A stretch of 64,000 bases of DNA, taken from Pacificispira sp965223125. GTDB taxonomy: Bacteria; Pseudomonadota; Alphaproteobacteria; UBA8366; Aestuariispiraceae. The position numbers and the translations under genes were made by a program. The notes under the pieces are model-generated. The model made no database searches. It was not told the DNA's origin and saw only the letters and a program-made list of their open reading frames with translations. The DNA lies in contig OZ244984.1 in assembly GCA_965223125.1 (NCBI GenBank), forward strand, positions 310,001-374,000. The letters run 5' to 3'. Positions 36,053-45,315 of this stretch are shown one piece after another. Position 1 is the stretch's first letter. Each line of letters begins with the position of its first letter.

Positions 36053-36684
36053 ACCGCCTCCTCCACCCAAACAACGATGTCCCGCCATGTCTGACGCAAC
36101 CAGACAAGTGTGAATTTAGTGAATTCCTCAGCGATCAGCACGGCAGTGCCGGGATAACGGTACCAGCTTTCATGCTTCACGTGATCGGGTGTGACCGGAT
36201 GCTGGACGATCCGCACTCCCGGCATGGCGGCGCGAAATTCCAGCAAGCTTCTAGGCATATGATAACCGGCGGTCACCAGCCGGATCGAGGTGATTTTCTC
36301 GGCCTTAACCCAGGCCGCCGTCTCATCTGCATTGCCGACGGTATTGGCCGCGTCATGTCCCAGTATGATGCAACATTCAAACTTTTTCATCTCCCGGTTC
36401 TGAAGACGCAGCAACTCCGCGACATCAACACCCCGATGCACACCGGAAACAAAAAGCTTACCCGCCACTCCGGCCTCCAGTAGGTCGATCCCCTGTTCCA
36501 GCCGCAGGGTTCCACCAGTCAGCACCACAATCGCATCCGTGGTCTCGGACAGGGGAGCCGGTTCCAATGGCAGGTTGCTTGCGAATATCCCGAAACCGAC
36601 GATCCAGAGAGTCGCCAACGCAGCAGCAAACAATGCGAGAAAACGCCGTTTCCTGCTCCGTCTGCTCCCGAACCTGCGCGCCAT
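36049..36684 (-). CDS. YdcF/SanA/ElyC family protein (DUF218)
   Basis: A 211-residue protein with a basic N-terminus, one transmembrane segment (FLALFAAALATLWIVGFGIF) and an extracytoplasmic DUF218 domain. Family marks are IVVLTGG, LGHDAANTVGNADETA and VTAGYHMPRSLLEF. ElyC and SanA are linked to envelope and peptidoglycan homeostasis. The chosen ATG follows AGGAGG; the longer frame would overlap ftsX. It lies between ftsX and plsC, an order common in Rhodospirillales. Confidence 0.9.
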   Translation of the reverse strand: MARRFGSRRSRKRRFLALFAAALATLWIVGFGIFASNLPLEPAPLSETTDAIVVLTGGTLRLEQGIDLLEAGVAGKLFVSGVHRGVDVAELLRLQNREMKKFECCIILGHDAANTVGNADETAAWVKAEKITSIRLVTAGYHMPRSLLEFRAAMPGVRIVQHPVTPDHVKHESWYRYPGTAVLIAEEFTKFTLVWLRQTWRDIVVWVEEAV

Positions 36685-36698
36685 GACCGCCCTGCCTC

Positions 36699-37601
36699 CT
36701 AGACCATGCGCGCCAGCGCGCGCAGCACGGTGAATCGTGCTGCCAGCATTGCGATCAGCGCGGTTGCCACTGGCAGCAGCGCAAGAATGAGCCAATCCAT
36801 GAATGCCAGCACAGCCACACCCGGCAGCACCGCACCGGTGGATGCCGCGCCCTGGCCAAGCGCGATCACTGTCGCGGCAGCCGCCAGAACACCGAAGATG
36901 CCCCCCTTCAATCCCGCCTTCATCGCCTCACGCTGAAACTGCCGAGCGACATAGGAATCATGCGCCCCGAACAGATGCAACAGTTCAATGGTCTGGCGAT
37001 GCGCCAGCAGCCCGCCCCGCGTTGCAAAGACGACCATGATCAGACCCGCCACCGTCACGATTCCGACGATTACTGCGGAAACGAGCCGCAGGGCTCCCAG
37101 AAACCCGACCAGACGTTCCTGCCACTGTCCATGGTCGTCGATCACCGCACCGGGTACGACCGCTTCCAGCCGCCGACGCAAATCGCGCATGTCCAGGTCG
37201 GATGCCATCAGCCCGTCCATCAGTTGTACCGTAATCAGCGATGGCAGCGGCAAATCACGGGGATCGATGTTCTGGCCGAGCCAGGGAGAAAGCAGACGCC
37301 GCATTTCCTCCGTCGCCAGGGCCTCCGCCTCCGCCACGCCGTCAGTCTCTGACAGGACGGACAGGGCGGCCGCCACCTTCCGGTCCTGTCCTTCCGTCGA
37401 TAAGGCATCATCCGAAGGTGGCGGAATCTGAACGGTCAGAGAGCCGGTCAGTCCGGTTTCCCAGCGATCCGCAAAGGCACTCAACACGAAGGCACCGGCC
37501 AGCGACAGCCCGGCAATGTAGACCATCACGGCAACGATCCAGGGCATCAGGCGTGATGCTGGATCCTGCCCGAAGGGAATGTCGTTCCTGTTTCTAGCCA
37601 T
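36699..37601 (-). CDS. ftsX: Cell division protein FtsX
   Basis: A 300-residue membrane protein with four predicted segments: one near residue 20-40, then three in the C-terminal half, with a large periplasmic loop between the first and second. With FtsE it forms the ABC-type complex that activates peptidoglycan hydrolases at the septum. Its start overlaps the ftsE stop by 8 bases. Confidence 0.94.
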   Translation of the reverse strand: MARNRNDIPFGQDPASRLMPWIVAVMVYIAGLSLAGAFVLSAFADRWETGLTGSLTVQIPPPSDDALSTEGQDRKVAAALSVLSETDGVAEAEALATEEMRRLLSPWLGQNIDPRDLPLPSLITVQLMDGLMASDLDMRDLRRRLEAVVPGAVIDDHGQWQERLVGFLGALRLVSAVIVGIVTVAGLIMVVFATRGGLLAHRQTIELLHLFGAHDSYVARQFQREAMKAGLKGGIFGVLAAAATVIALGQGAASTGAVLPGVAVLAFMDWLILALLPVATALIAMLAARFTVLRALARMV

Positions 37602-38289
37602 CGTAAACCGGGTCCTCCCCGATCCGCGACAGAATCCCGTCCTCCAGATGCAGAATCGGATGTCTGAATTTCTCGATCAGGGATCGGTTATGGGTGGCGA
37701 TCACGACCGTCGTTCCCTGGCGATGGAGTTCCTGAAGCAGGAAAAGCAGGCGCACGGCATAGGCATCATCCACATTCCCCGTCGGCTCATCGGCCAACAG
37801 CAATTGCGGTCGGGTCACGACCGCCCTGGCAATGGCCGCACGCTGCTGCTGCCCCCCGGACAGCGTCGCCGGACGGGCATGGGCCTGATCGTTCAATCCC
37901 ACCCAGGCCAGTAATTCGCCGACATGCTTGCGGATCATCCCCTCCGACGCCCCCTTGATCTTCAATGGCAGCGCGACATTCTCGAAGGTTGTCAGATGTC
38001 CCAGAAGTCGGAAATCCTGATACACGACACCGATTTTGCGCCGCAGCGGCGGCAAGTCCCGGCGCGGAATCGTCGACAAATCACGACCAAAAAAATCGAT
38101 CAAACCACGGCTGGGACGGTGCGCCAGATACATCAACCGCATCAGCGACGATTTCCCGGCCCCACTGGCCCCGGTCAGGAAATGAAACGACCCCTGCGGC
38201 AGTTCGAAACTGACATCGCGCAGCACTTCCGGACCAGTTCCATATCGCATCCCAACATTTTCAAACCGAATCACGCGGATCGCATCCAT
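37594..38289 (-). CDS. ftsE: Cell division ATP-binding protein FtsE
   Basis: A 231-residue ABC ATPase. Walker A is GASGAGKSS, the signature is LSGGQQQR and Walker B is LLLADEPTG, with the FtsE-typical VGVVYQDFRLL Q-loop region. It is encoded directly before ftsX and is divergent from the zinc-ribbon gene. Confidence 0.96.
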   Translation of the reverse strand: MDAIRVIRFENVGMRYGTGPEVLRDVSFELPQGSFHFLTGASGAGKSSLMRLMYLAHRPSRGLIDFFGRDLSTIPRRDLPPLRRKIGVVYQDFRLLGHLTTFENVALPLKIKGASEGMIRKHVGELLAWVGLNDQAHARPATLSGGQQQRAAIARAVVTRPQLLLADEPTGNVDDAYAVRLLFLLQELHRQGTTVVIATHNRSLIEKFRHPILHLEDGILSRIGEDPVYDG

Positions 38290-38478
38290 CGCTAGTTACT
38301 GACACCTGAATCTGGTTCGCCACGACCAGCATGACAATGGCATGCAAAGGATAACTTGGCAAAGCCATGCGACCCCGGACGGAGACATATGAAAGCGCTG
38401 GCAAAGTTGCGCGAATCACCGAAATCTGCCAAGAGAGTCACACTGAGTACCTTGGCAACGAAAACCCGGCACGGCCCC

Positions 38479-39345
38479 ATGATCCTTACCTGCCCGAACT
38501 GCGATACAAAGTTCCGCGTCAAGGATGATGCGATTGGCCCCAATGGGCGGAAGGTAAAGTGCAAGAATTGCAGTCATGTCTGGCATGCCATGCCGGACGG
38601 TTCAATTGCGCCTCCTCCACCAGCGCCCAAACCAGCCCCGAAACCGGCCCCCAGACCACCTTCACCTACATCATCTGCCTTCGACATGGGTGAGGCTGAT
38701 GACATGCCGCCACCCTCGGTGCTGACACGCTCCCCCGCCCCAAGGGATTCCGGTTCCGATTTCGATGTCGGTATGGCACCGGTCGGCATGGACCCGCCAC
38801 CTATTCCGCCGGGCGAGGATTTTGTCCTGCGCCAGCGCAAGCCCAAGGAAGAGAAGAAGGCCCCTGTCATGGCCTGGGTCATTCTCCTGGTCCTGCTGGC
38901 CGGAACCGCTGCTGCCGGTTTTTTCTTCCGGGACGGGATCGTCTCCGCCTATCCGCCCATCGCGAAGGTCTATAGCTGGATCGGCCTGGATGACAATCTG
39001 TCCCTGAACGGCCTCATCCCGTCCACCAACGAGGCGACGGCGATCCAATCGGAGGATGGGCTGCGTCTGGTGATTACCGGTCAGGTGACATCCAATCTCG
39101 GCGACCGGGTCGATATGCCGATGCTGCGCGGAGCACTTGTCGACAACAATCAGCAGGAACTGCATGTCTGGATGTTTGAGGCCGACAAGCCGGATATCCT
39201 GCCGGGCGAGACTGTCACTTTCTCCACTGAAATCCTCAACCCACCAGCCGGTGTCATGAATGCGATCTTCACGCTGGTGCCTCGTGAAGATATGATGATG
39301 GAAGAAAGTACCCCGACAGTAGGGCAGCAAGGGACGCAGAACTGA
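38479..39345 (+). CDS. Zinc-ribbon (MJ0042-type) membrane protein with DUF3426-like C-terminus
   Basis: A 288-residue protein. Two CxxC pairs at the N-terminus (CPNCDTKFRV and CKNCSHVWHA) form a zinc ribbon. A Pro-rich linker (about 40-130) leads to a single membrane segment (AWVILLVLLAGTAAAGFFF) and a C-terminal domain with VITGQVTSNLG, as in DUF3426. This architecture is common in alphaproteobacteria near ftsE; its role is unknown. The ATG at 38479 begins the zinc ribbon directly, so I prefer it to an upstream in-frame start. Confidence 0.9.
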   Translation: MILTCPNCDTKFRVKDDAIGPNGRKVKCKNCSHVWHAMPDGSIAPPPPAPKPAPKPAPRPPSPTSSAFDMGEADDMPPPSVLTRSPAPRDSGSDFDVGMAPVGMDPPPIPPGEDFVLRQRKPKEEKKAPVMAWVILLVLLAGTAAAGFFFRDGIVSAYPPIAKVYSWIGLDDNLSLNGLIPSTNEATAIQSEDGLRLVITGQVTSNLGDRVDMPMLRGALVDNNQQELHVWMFEADKPDILPGETVTFSTEILNPPAGVMNAIFTLVPREDMMMEESTPTVGQQGTQN

Positions 39346-39348
39346 ACG

Positions 39349-39804
39349 ATGCCACCTCCGGACTTCGGCATAAAAGGTCTCGACCATATCGTTCTGCGGA
39401 TTACCGATCTCGCCGCATCCCGGCATTTCTATGAGGATATTCTCGGTTGCCGCCCTGAAAAGGATCAGACCGCGCTCGGTCTCTATCAATTGCGGGCGGG
39501 CGGCAGCCTGATCGACCTCATCCCCGTGTCGGAGAAGCTCGGAGCCCTAGGTGGTGCGCCGCCAGGAACAGAGGGCCGCAATCTCGACCATTTCTGCCTG
39601 CGTATCGATCCGTTCGAGCCACAATCCCTCTGCGCCCATCTGAACGCCCACGGCATTCCGGTCGCCCCTGCCGATATTGTTTCGCGCTATGGGGCCGAAG
39701 GGGAAGGACCATCCCTCTATATCGATGATCCGGACGGCAATACGGTCGAATTGAAGGGGCCTCCCGGATCGGTGACCTCCAATCAATCACCGGTCGGGAA
39801 ATGA
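39349..39804 (+). CDS. VOC (glyoxalase/bleomycin resistance) family protein
   Basis: A 151-residue single-domain VOC protein: IKGLDHIVLRITDLAASRHFYEDILG at the N-terminus and YIDDPDGNTVELKGP at the C-terminus, with likely metal ligands His (LDHIVL), His (LDHFCLR) and Glu (TVELKG). The substrate is unknown. It starts three bases after the preceding stop and its end overlaps the convergent arsenite transporter gene by 22 bases. Confidence 0.93.
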   Translation: MPPPDFGIKGLDHIVLRITDLAASRHFYEDILGCRPEKDQTALGLYQLRAGGSLIDLIPVSEKLGALGGAPPGTEGRNLDHFCLRIDPFEPQSLCAHLNAHGIPVAPADIVSRYGAEGEGPSLYIDDPDGNTVELKGPPGSVTSNQSPVGK

Positions 39805-40859
39805 TGCCGGGTGCGGTTCGCAAAGGCGACCAGGGACAGCATCACCGGCACCTCTACCAGCACCCCGACGACGGTCGCCAGCGCTGCGCCAGAATTCAAC
39901 CCGAACAGACTGATCGCCACCGCAACTGCCAATTCGAAGAAGTTCGATGTCCCGATCAATGCGCAGGGCGCGGCAACGTTGTAAGGAACCCGCCAGGCCC
40001 AGGCGGCAGCATAGGCGATCACGAATATGCCATATCCCTGTATCAGAAGCGGGATTGCGATCAGCAGGATCACCAACGGCCGCTCAAGAATCACCTGGCC
40101 CTGAAATCCGAACAGCAGAACGACGGTTGCCAGCAATCCTAGAACCGAGACCGGCTTTACCGCCGCCGTGAAACGATCCACCGCCGCATCCTGTTCCGGT
40201 CCTTCTGCCCCCCGTGTCAGCCATTTCCGGGTCAGCGCCCCGGCCGCCAGAGGAATGACGATATATAAGGCAACGGACAGGATCAGCGTTTCCCAGGGGA
40301 CGGTCAGTTCCGTCACCCCCAGCAGGAAAGCGACGATGGGTGCAAAGGCGAAGATCATGATCACGTCATTGACCGATACCTGCACCAGCGTATAGGTGGC
40401 ATCCCCCCGCGTCAGTTGCGCCCAGACAAAGACCATCGCTGTGCAGGGGGCCGCCCCCAACAGGATCAGCCCGGCGATATACTGCTCCGCATCGGCGGGT
40501 GCGATCCAGTCGGCGAACACGACCTCGAAGAACAGAACGCCCAGCCCCGCCATGGTGAACGGCTTTATCAGCCAGTTGACGATCAGTGTCAGGACAAGAC
40601 CCTTTGGCCGGTCGCCGATATGGCGGAGGCTGCCGAAATCGACCGCGACCATCATCGGATAGACCATCGCCCAGATCAGGACGGCGACGACTAGATTGAC
40701 CGATGCGTATTCGAACGATGCCAGCGCCGTAAACAGGCCCGGCAGGAAATTGCCAAGGGTCAGCCCCGCGACGATGCAGAGGGCTACCCAGACCGACAGC
40801 CATTTTTCGAAGAAACCGATTCCGGCGGGTGCCGCCGAATTGTCCTGTACCATAGTCAC
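39783..40859 (-). CDS. arsB: ACR3 family arsenite efflux transporter
   Basis: A 358-residue permease with ten predicted segments. The ACR3 hallmark GAAPCTAMVFVWAQL, with the essential Cys, is present, and the N-terminus has FEKWLSVWVALCI. It exports arsenite (ACR3, not the unrelated ArsB protein fold). The start is GTG overlapping the arsC stop (GTGA); an ATG lies two codons later. Its 3' end overlaps the VOC gene. Confidence 0.95.
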   Translation of the reverse strand: MTMVQDNSAAPAGIGFFEKWLSVWVALCIVAGLTLGNFLPGLFTALASFEYASVNLVVAVLIWAMVYPMMVAVDFGSLRHIGDRPKGLVLTLIVNWLIKPFTMAGLGVLFFEVVFADWIAPADAEQYIAGLILLGAAPCTAMVFVWAQLTRGDATYTLVQVSVNDVIMIFAFAPIVAFLLGVTELTVPWETLILSVALYIVIPLAAGALTRKWLTRGAEGPEQDAAVDRFTAAVKPVSVLGLLATVVLLFGFQGQVILERPLVILLIAIPLLIQGYGIFVIAYAAAWAWRVPYNVAAPCALIGTSNFFELAVAVAISLFGLNSGAALATVVGVLVEVPVMLSLVAFANRTRHHFPTGD

Positions 40860-41365
40860 GCTTTTTCCACCGTGGAAGCTCCCATACCATCGAGCCGCTT
40901 CTGCAAAGTAAGCCTGTCCAGCGATTCAAAGGGCAGATTGACGAAGATCGAAATCCGGTTTGCAATCTGGCCATAGACACCGGCAAAGAAGGCCCGGATC
41001 TCCGCCTCTGTTCCAGTCGCCAGCACCGGATCGGGAAAGCCCCAATGCGCCGACATCGGTTGGCCCGGCCAGACCGGACAAACCTCACCCGCAATCCTGT
41101 CGCAGACTGTGAAAACGAAGTCCATATCTGGTGCATCCGCACCGGAAAACTCCGACCAGTCCTTGGATCGCAGATGGGCGGTCGGATGATTGAAACGACT
41201 GAGAAGGTTCAGAGTGTAGGGATGAACCTCACCCCGCGGGTGACTGCCAGCGGAGAAGGCATTGAACTTGCCTGCCCCTTCCCGTTGCATGATAGCCTCC
41301 GCCATGATTGAACGCGCGGAATTGCCCGTGCACAGGAACAAAACATTATAGATCTTCGATGTCAT
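40856..41365 (-). CDS. arsC: Arsenate reductase, low-molecular-weight phosphatase type
   Basis: A 169-residue cytoplasmic reductase. The P-loop is FLCTGNSARS (C-x5-R) with further cysteines in FTVCDRIAGEVCPVWPG for disulfide relay. It reduces arsenate to arsenite for export by the neighbouring ACR3 pump. It overlaps the arsR stop (ATGA) and the transporter start (GTGA). Confidence 0.94.
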   Translation of the reverse strand: MTSKIYNVLFLCTGNSARSIMAEAIMQREGAGKFNAFSAGSHPRGEVHPYTLNLLSRFNHPTAHLRSKDWSEFSGADAPDMDFVFTVCDRIAGEVCPVWPGQPMSAHWGFPDPVLATGTEAEIRAFFAGVYGQIANRISIFVNLPFESLDRLTLQKRLDGMGASTVEKA

Positions 41366-41748
41366 GACCGGTTCCTCTCCGCATGTGTTTTCTTGGATGT
41401 TGGCAATACCGCTCTATCCCCCGCTTCTGTTCCAGAAACCAGGGGGCCGCATATTTCCGGGCGTCCGCCGCAGCAGTCCCGGGTGAGGTAACCAAGCAAC
41501 TCGCGCATTCTCTGAAAATCCGCACGATAGACGATGCTGCGTCCCTGGCGGCTGGACGATACAAGCCCCGCATTGGCGAGGTGTGTCAGGTGAAAGGACA
41601 GCGCGGCGGGCGCTATGCCCAGTTCCCGCGCGATATCTCCTGCCGCCATACCGTCGGGCTCCGCCGCGACGAGCACACGGAAAGCCTCCAGCCGATGGGC
41701 CTGAGAGAGGGCGGTCAAAACAGAAACGGCGTCTGATGTTTCCTTCAT
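41362..41748 (-). CDS. arsR: ArsR family metalloregulator of the ars operon
   Basis: About 128 residues with a winged helix (IAPAALSFHLTHLANAGLVSS) and a wing QGRSIVYRA. Cysteine pairs near the C-terminus (TRDCCGG and PEICGP) are candidates for arsenite binding, a location other than the classical ELCVCDL helix. It should repress arsRC and the ACR3 gene. The ATG has no good ribosome site; a TTG lies two codons upstream. A palindromic operator overlaps the start. Confidence 0.92.
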   Translation of the reverse strand: MKETSDAVSVLTALSQAHRLEAFRVLVAAEPDGMAAGDIARELGIAPAALSFHLTHLANAGLVSSSRQGRSIVYRADFQRMRELLGYLTRDCCGGRPEICGPLVSGTEAGDRAVLPTSKKTHAERNRS

Positions 41749-41751
41749 GAT

Positions 41752-41781
41752 CAATTCAATATTTCAACAACTATTGAATTG
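41752..41781. promoter_or_regulatory. Palindromic operator of the ars operon
   Basis: A perfect inverted repeat CAATTCAATA / TATTGAATTG with a ten-base spacer, starting three bases upstream of the arsR ATG. Position and symmetry are right for ArsR binding. Confidence 0.75.
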
Positions 41782-41825
41782 AAAGTGAAATTTTCATGAC
41801 GGCACGATCAGGTCGCCATGCCGTC

Positions 41826-42341
41826 TCAGTCGTTGAACAGCTTCGTGAAAGGATAGGAGTAATGCAGCGTCAGGACTTCCGTCCCCGGATTGTGTTCATC
41901 GAGTCCGGCATTGGACAGATGGTACAGGCTGAGACCCAGACGGGAGCGATCATCGAATCGATACGCGAATTCAATCGCGGAGCGGAACTCGACCGGATAC
42001 CCCAGATCCTTGCCGTCTCCATCATCATAGAGACCCGGCGCAAAAGACGGGGTAACAACGAAACGATTCCCGAGGAATATGTCCAGCCGGATACCGGCAT
42101 AGGCATAGAGTGCCGTATCCGTCGTCGCCATGACCCCGAAAAACGGATTCACCACCCACCATTTGGTACCGGATATATACTCCAGGTGAAACTCACCCGC
42201 TTGCTGGTCATCGAACACATCGTAATACCCGGCACCGACCCGAACAAAAGCTGGATCCTTGCCCAATTCCTGTGCTGAAGCCAAACTGGAATAAAGGCCA
42301 GCCAAAATCACCCCAGCCAGAAGAACGAAGATTGAACGCAT
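41826..42341 (-). CDS. Acyloxyacyl hydrolase, PagL-like lipid A deacylase
   Basis: A 171-residue outer-membrane beta-barrel protein with a signal peptide ending in ASA-QE and alternating hydrophobic strands. The PagL-type active-site region is LYHLSNAGLDEHNPGTE, giving the His, Ser and Glu of the triad. It would remove the 3-position acyl chain of lipid A. It ends in a C-terminal aromatic-rich strand, with FND as the last residues. Confidence 0.88.
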   Translation of the reverse strand: MRSIFVLLAGVILAGLYSSLASAQELGKDPAFVRVGAGYYDVFDDQQAGEFHLEYISGTKWWVVNPFFGVMATTDTALYAYAGIRLDIFLGNRFVVTPSFAPGLYDDGDGKDLGYPVEFRSAIEFAYRFDDRSRLGLSLYHLSNAGLDEHNPGTEVLTLHYSYPFTKLFND

Positions 42342-42641
42342 TTTATGTATTCCCCAAACCTGCGAATATTAGCTGATTGGGACTTTGCTCCAGAATTCTG
42401 TTTTATTCACGTGAATTTATCTACCCCACCAACGCAAGAGACGTAAATGTAGCTATTGCGCAACATGTTTGCCGTACCGCACCGCAAGGCTTGACGGGTA
42501 CCGGGTGGATATCCTAAATACGCGCGCTTCTAGAAGGTTATGCCTTCCCGTGAAGTCCCATAAGCAAGCAATAACGCGAAAGAAGGCCTGTCGTTGAAAA
42601 AGAACAGGCGGAACTTTCGAATGACTGGAAAGGATTAGACC
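42342..42641. other. Intergenic region with rpmB promoter
   Basis: About 300 bases between the divergent PagL-like gene and rpmB. Apart from the rpmB promoter I see no gene, tRNA or riboswitch. Confidence 0.6.
42491..42519 (+). promoter_or_regulatory. Likely sigma-70 promoter of rpmB
   Basis: TTGACG, 17 bases, then CTAAAT. The -35 box is near consensus. Transcription would leave a leader of about 115 bases before the rpmB ATG. Confidence 0.6.
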
Positions 42642-42938
42642 ATGTCTCGTCGGTGCGATATCTCCGGCACGGGAGTGATGACCGGTAACAACGTGTCTCA
42701 CGCCATGAACCACAGCCGTCGGCGCTTTCTGCCGAATCTTCAAGTTGTCCGTCTGCAAAGCGACATTCTGGGGGAGCGTATTCGCATGCGCCTCACCACC
42801 CGCGCCATGCGTACGGTCGACAAGAAGGGCGGGATTGACGAATTCCTGCTGAATACGCCGTCACGCAAGCTGACGGATGAAGCCAAGAAGCTGAAGCGTC
42901 GCATTCAGAAGCGCCAAACTGCCGCCGCCACCGCGTAA
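42642..42938 (+). CDS. rpmB: 50S ribosomal protein L28
   Basis: A 98-residue basic protein starting SRRCDISGTGVMTGNNVSHAMN, the L28 signature, with TTRAMRTVDKKGG in the middle. It ends in an Ala-rich tail. It is monocistronic, with its own promoter and a strong terminator. AAAGGAT lies before the ATG. Confidence 0.98.
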   Translation: MSRRCDISGTGVMTGNNVSHAMNHSRRRFLPNLQVVRLQSDILGERIRMRLTTRAMRTVDKKGGIDEFLLNTPSRKLTDEAKKLKRRIQKRQTAAATA

Positions 42939-42980
42939 CGGCATCGGGCTGCACAATTCGGTGCACAGGCTTTTTTGCTC

Positions 42981-43019
42981 AGAAACCCGCTCGGTCTTCC
43001 GAGCGGGTTTCTGGCTTTT
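42981..43019 (+). terminator. Rho-independent terminator after rpmB
   Basis: A perfect 14-bp stem (agaaacccgctcgg / ccgagcgggtttct) with a tctt loop, followed by ggcttttc. It overlaps the end of the convergent queG gene and may serve both directions. Confidence 0.9.
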
Positions 43020-44140
43020 CATGCTGACCATTCTTCTCGAACTTCAGGGTTCTGCTCCCCGGACATCCATTTTTGGCGGGCAATCTCCCAGGCTGGTAGA
43101 GACAATTCCCGCAATGCCCAGATCGCAGCCCCCCGAATCAGCGGCTCAGGGTCGCGAACAAATGCTTGCACCCTTGCCGTCAAATCGACCTGTCCGCTAT
43201 TGCCGATGGCGATCAGGACATTGCGCAGAAACCGGACGCGCCCGATCCGCTTGACCGGCGACCCGGCAAAGGCGGTGCGAAAACCCGCATCATCCAGATC
43301 GAGATAGTCGGCGAGCACCACGCCCCGCACGGAATCGCGCGGCTGAAACCAGGCCTGATCGGTCGGCTGTGCGAATTTGTTCCACGGACAGATCGCCAGG
43401 CAATCATCGCATCCATAGATCCGATTCCCCATCGCCTTGCGGAATTCCCTGGGAATTGGCCCCTTATGCTCAATGGTCAGATAGCTGAGGCAGCGCCGCG
43501 CATCCAGTTTATAGGGTGTCGGGAAGGCATTGGTTGGACAGATATCAAGGCACCGTCGACAGGCCCCGCAGTGATCCGTCTCAACCGGATCAGAGCTGAG
43601 ATCAAGGGTGGTATAAATCTCTCCCAGAAAGAGCCAGGATCCGTATTCACGGGAAACGAGATTGGTGTGCTTGCCCTGCCAGCCGATCCCCGACAGCGCC
43701 GCCAATGGCTTTTCCATCACCGGTGCGGTATCCACGAAGACTTTCACATCACCACCAAGCCGTGCCACCATCGCCCGCGCCACCTGTTTCAGGCGTTTCT
43801 TGATCAGGTCGTGATAATCCCGGTTCCGGGCATAGCAGGAAATATTGGCAAGCTCCGGACGCGCCAGCATCGCCATCGGATCTTCATCCGGCCCGTAGTT
43901 CATCGCCAGCACGACGACACTGCGAACCTCAGGCCACAGATCGCTGGGCGAGCGGCGGCGCGCCAGCGTCTCCGCCATCCAGCCCATATCACCATATTCG
44001 CCATCGGCAACGAAGGCTTCCAGCCGCTCCTGCTCACGCGCGCCCATTGCAGCAGGTGCAAAACCGACAGCATCGAACCCGGCTTCCTGCGCGAGAATGC
44101 GGATTGTATCCTTGCTAACCTGATCTGACGTTGCGTTCAT
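43019..44140 (-). CDS. queG: Epoxyqueuosine reductase
   Basis: A 373-residue iron-sulfur and cobalamin enzyme that performs the last step of queuosine synthesis in tRNA. The two [4Fe-4S] motifs are CGACRRCLDICP and CDDCLAICPWN. The N-terminal AGFDAVGFAPA and the AMNYGPDEDP segments are family-typical, and HEAT-like repeats end the protein. It is the most downstream gene of a minus-strand queuosine group. Confidence 0.95.
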   Translation of the reverse strand: MNATSDQVSKDTIRILAQEAGFDAVGFAPAAMGAREQERLEAFVADGEYGDMGWMAETLARRRSPSDLWPEVRSVVVLAMNYGPDEDPMAMLARPELANISCYARNRDYHDLIKKRLKQVARAMVARLGGDVKVFVDTAPVMEKPLAALSGIGWQGKHTNLVSREYGSWLFLGEIYTTLDLSSDPVETDHCGACRRCLDICPTNAFPTPYKLDARRCLSYLTIEHKGPIPREFRKAMGNRIYGCDDCLAICPWNKFAQPTDQAWFQPRDSVRGVVLADYLDLDDAGFRTAFAGSPVKRIGRVRFLRNVLIAIGNSGQVDLTARVQAFVRDPEPLIRGAAIWALRELSLPAWEIARQKWMSGEQNPEVREEWSA

Positions 44141-44187
44141 TCCAGGACTCTAACCGATCCGGTGTCCCGGAACCATGAGGGGAAATC

Positions 44188-45315
44188 CTAAAGAGACGGA
44201 ATATCACCCCCAGCCCGCTGCGCCTCGAAATCCGCTTCAAAATCGGTGAAAGTTTCAGTCTCAATGGCCGCACGCATCGCCGCCATCAATTGCTGATAAT
44301 AGGTCAGGTTGTGCCAGGTCAGCAGCATCGGCCCCAGCATCTCCTGCGCCTTGATCAGGTGATGCAGATAGGCACGACTGTAATCGCGGCAGGCTGGGCA
44401 CGGGCAGTTCTCGTCCAGCGGGCGCGGGTCGTCGGCATGGCGGGCGTTCTTCAGGTTGACCGTACCGCGTCGGGTGAACGCCTGCGCGTTCCGCCCCGAC
44501 CGGGTCGGCAACACGCAGTCGAACATATCGATCCCGCGCTTTACCGCGCCAACCAGATCATCCGGCTTCCCTACCCCCATCAGATAGCGTGGTCGGTCCT
44601 GCGGCAAGGCGGGCACGGCGAAATCGAGGGTGGAGAACATCAGTTCCTGCCCCTCCCCCACTGCCAGTCCACCGACCGCATAGCCGTGAAACCCGATTTC
44701 CGTCAGCGTCGCGATGGAGCGATGGCGCAAATCTTCATAGATTCCGCCCTGCACAATCCCGAACAAGCCATAGCCGGGGCGCTGCCGGAAGGCTGCTTTT
44801 GAGCGGGCAGCCCAGCGCATGGACAGTTCCATCGAAGCCTGTGCGACTTCCTCCGTCGCCGGAAACGGTGTGCATTCATCGAAGGCCATGGTGATATCGG
44901 CATCCAGCATATCCTGGATCTCCATCGAACTTTCCGGAGTCAGGGTCTGATAGCTGCCATCGATATGGCTGCGAAACCGCACGCCATGCTCTGTAATTTT
45001 ACGCAAAGCGGTCAGTGACATGACCTGATAGCCACCGGAATCTGTCAGGATCGGCCCCGGCCAGTTCATGAATTGGTGCAATCCACCCAGCCGGGCCACC
45101 CGTTCTGCCCCCGGTCGCAGCATCAGGTGATAGGTATTGCCCAGCACGATCTGCGCCCCGGTTGCCGCTACCGATTCCGGCATCATCGCCTTGACCGTCC
45201 CCGCCGTCCCGACCGGCATGAAGGCCGGAGTCTCGATCACCCCATGCGCGGTCGTGATCCGACCGCGCCGCGCCAGACCGTCCGATCCGATAAGTTTGAA
45301 ACCAAAATCCGTCAC
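44188..45315 (-). CDS. tgt: Queuine/preQ1 tRNA-guanine transglycosylase
   Basis: A 375-residue TIM-barrel enzyme exchanging guanine-34 for preQ1. Active-site Asp residues are in LTDSGGYQVMSL and FDCVLPTRSGRN, and the zinc site is CPCPACRDY with a following His. The start is GTG, overlapping the queA stop (GTGA). Confidence 0.96.
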   Translation of the reverse strand: MTDFGFKLIGSDGLARRGRITTAHGVIETPAFMPVGTAGTVKAMMPESVAATGAQIVLGNTYHLMLRPGAERVARLGGLHQFMNWPGPILTDSGGYQVMSLTALRKITEHGVRFRSHIDGSYQTLTPESSMEIQDMLDADITMAFDECTPFPATEEVAQASMELSMRWAARSKAAFRQRPGYGLFGIVQGGIYEDLRHRSIATLTEIGFHGYAVGGLAVGEGQELMFSTLDFAVPALPQDRPRYLMGVGKPDDLVGAVKRGIDMFDCVLPTRSGRNAQAFTRRGTVNLKNARHADDPRPLDENCPCPACRDYSRAYLHHLIKAQEMLGPMLLTWHNLTYYQQLMAAMRAAIETETFTDFEADFEAQRAGGDIPSL

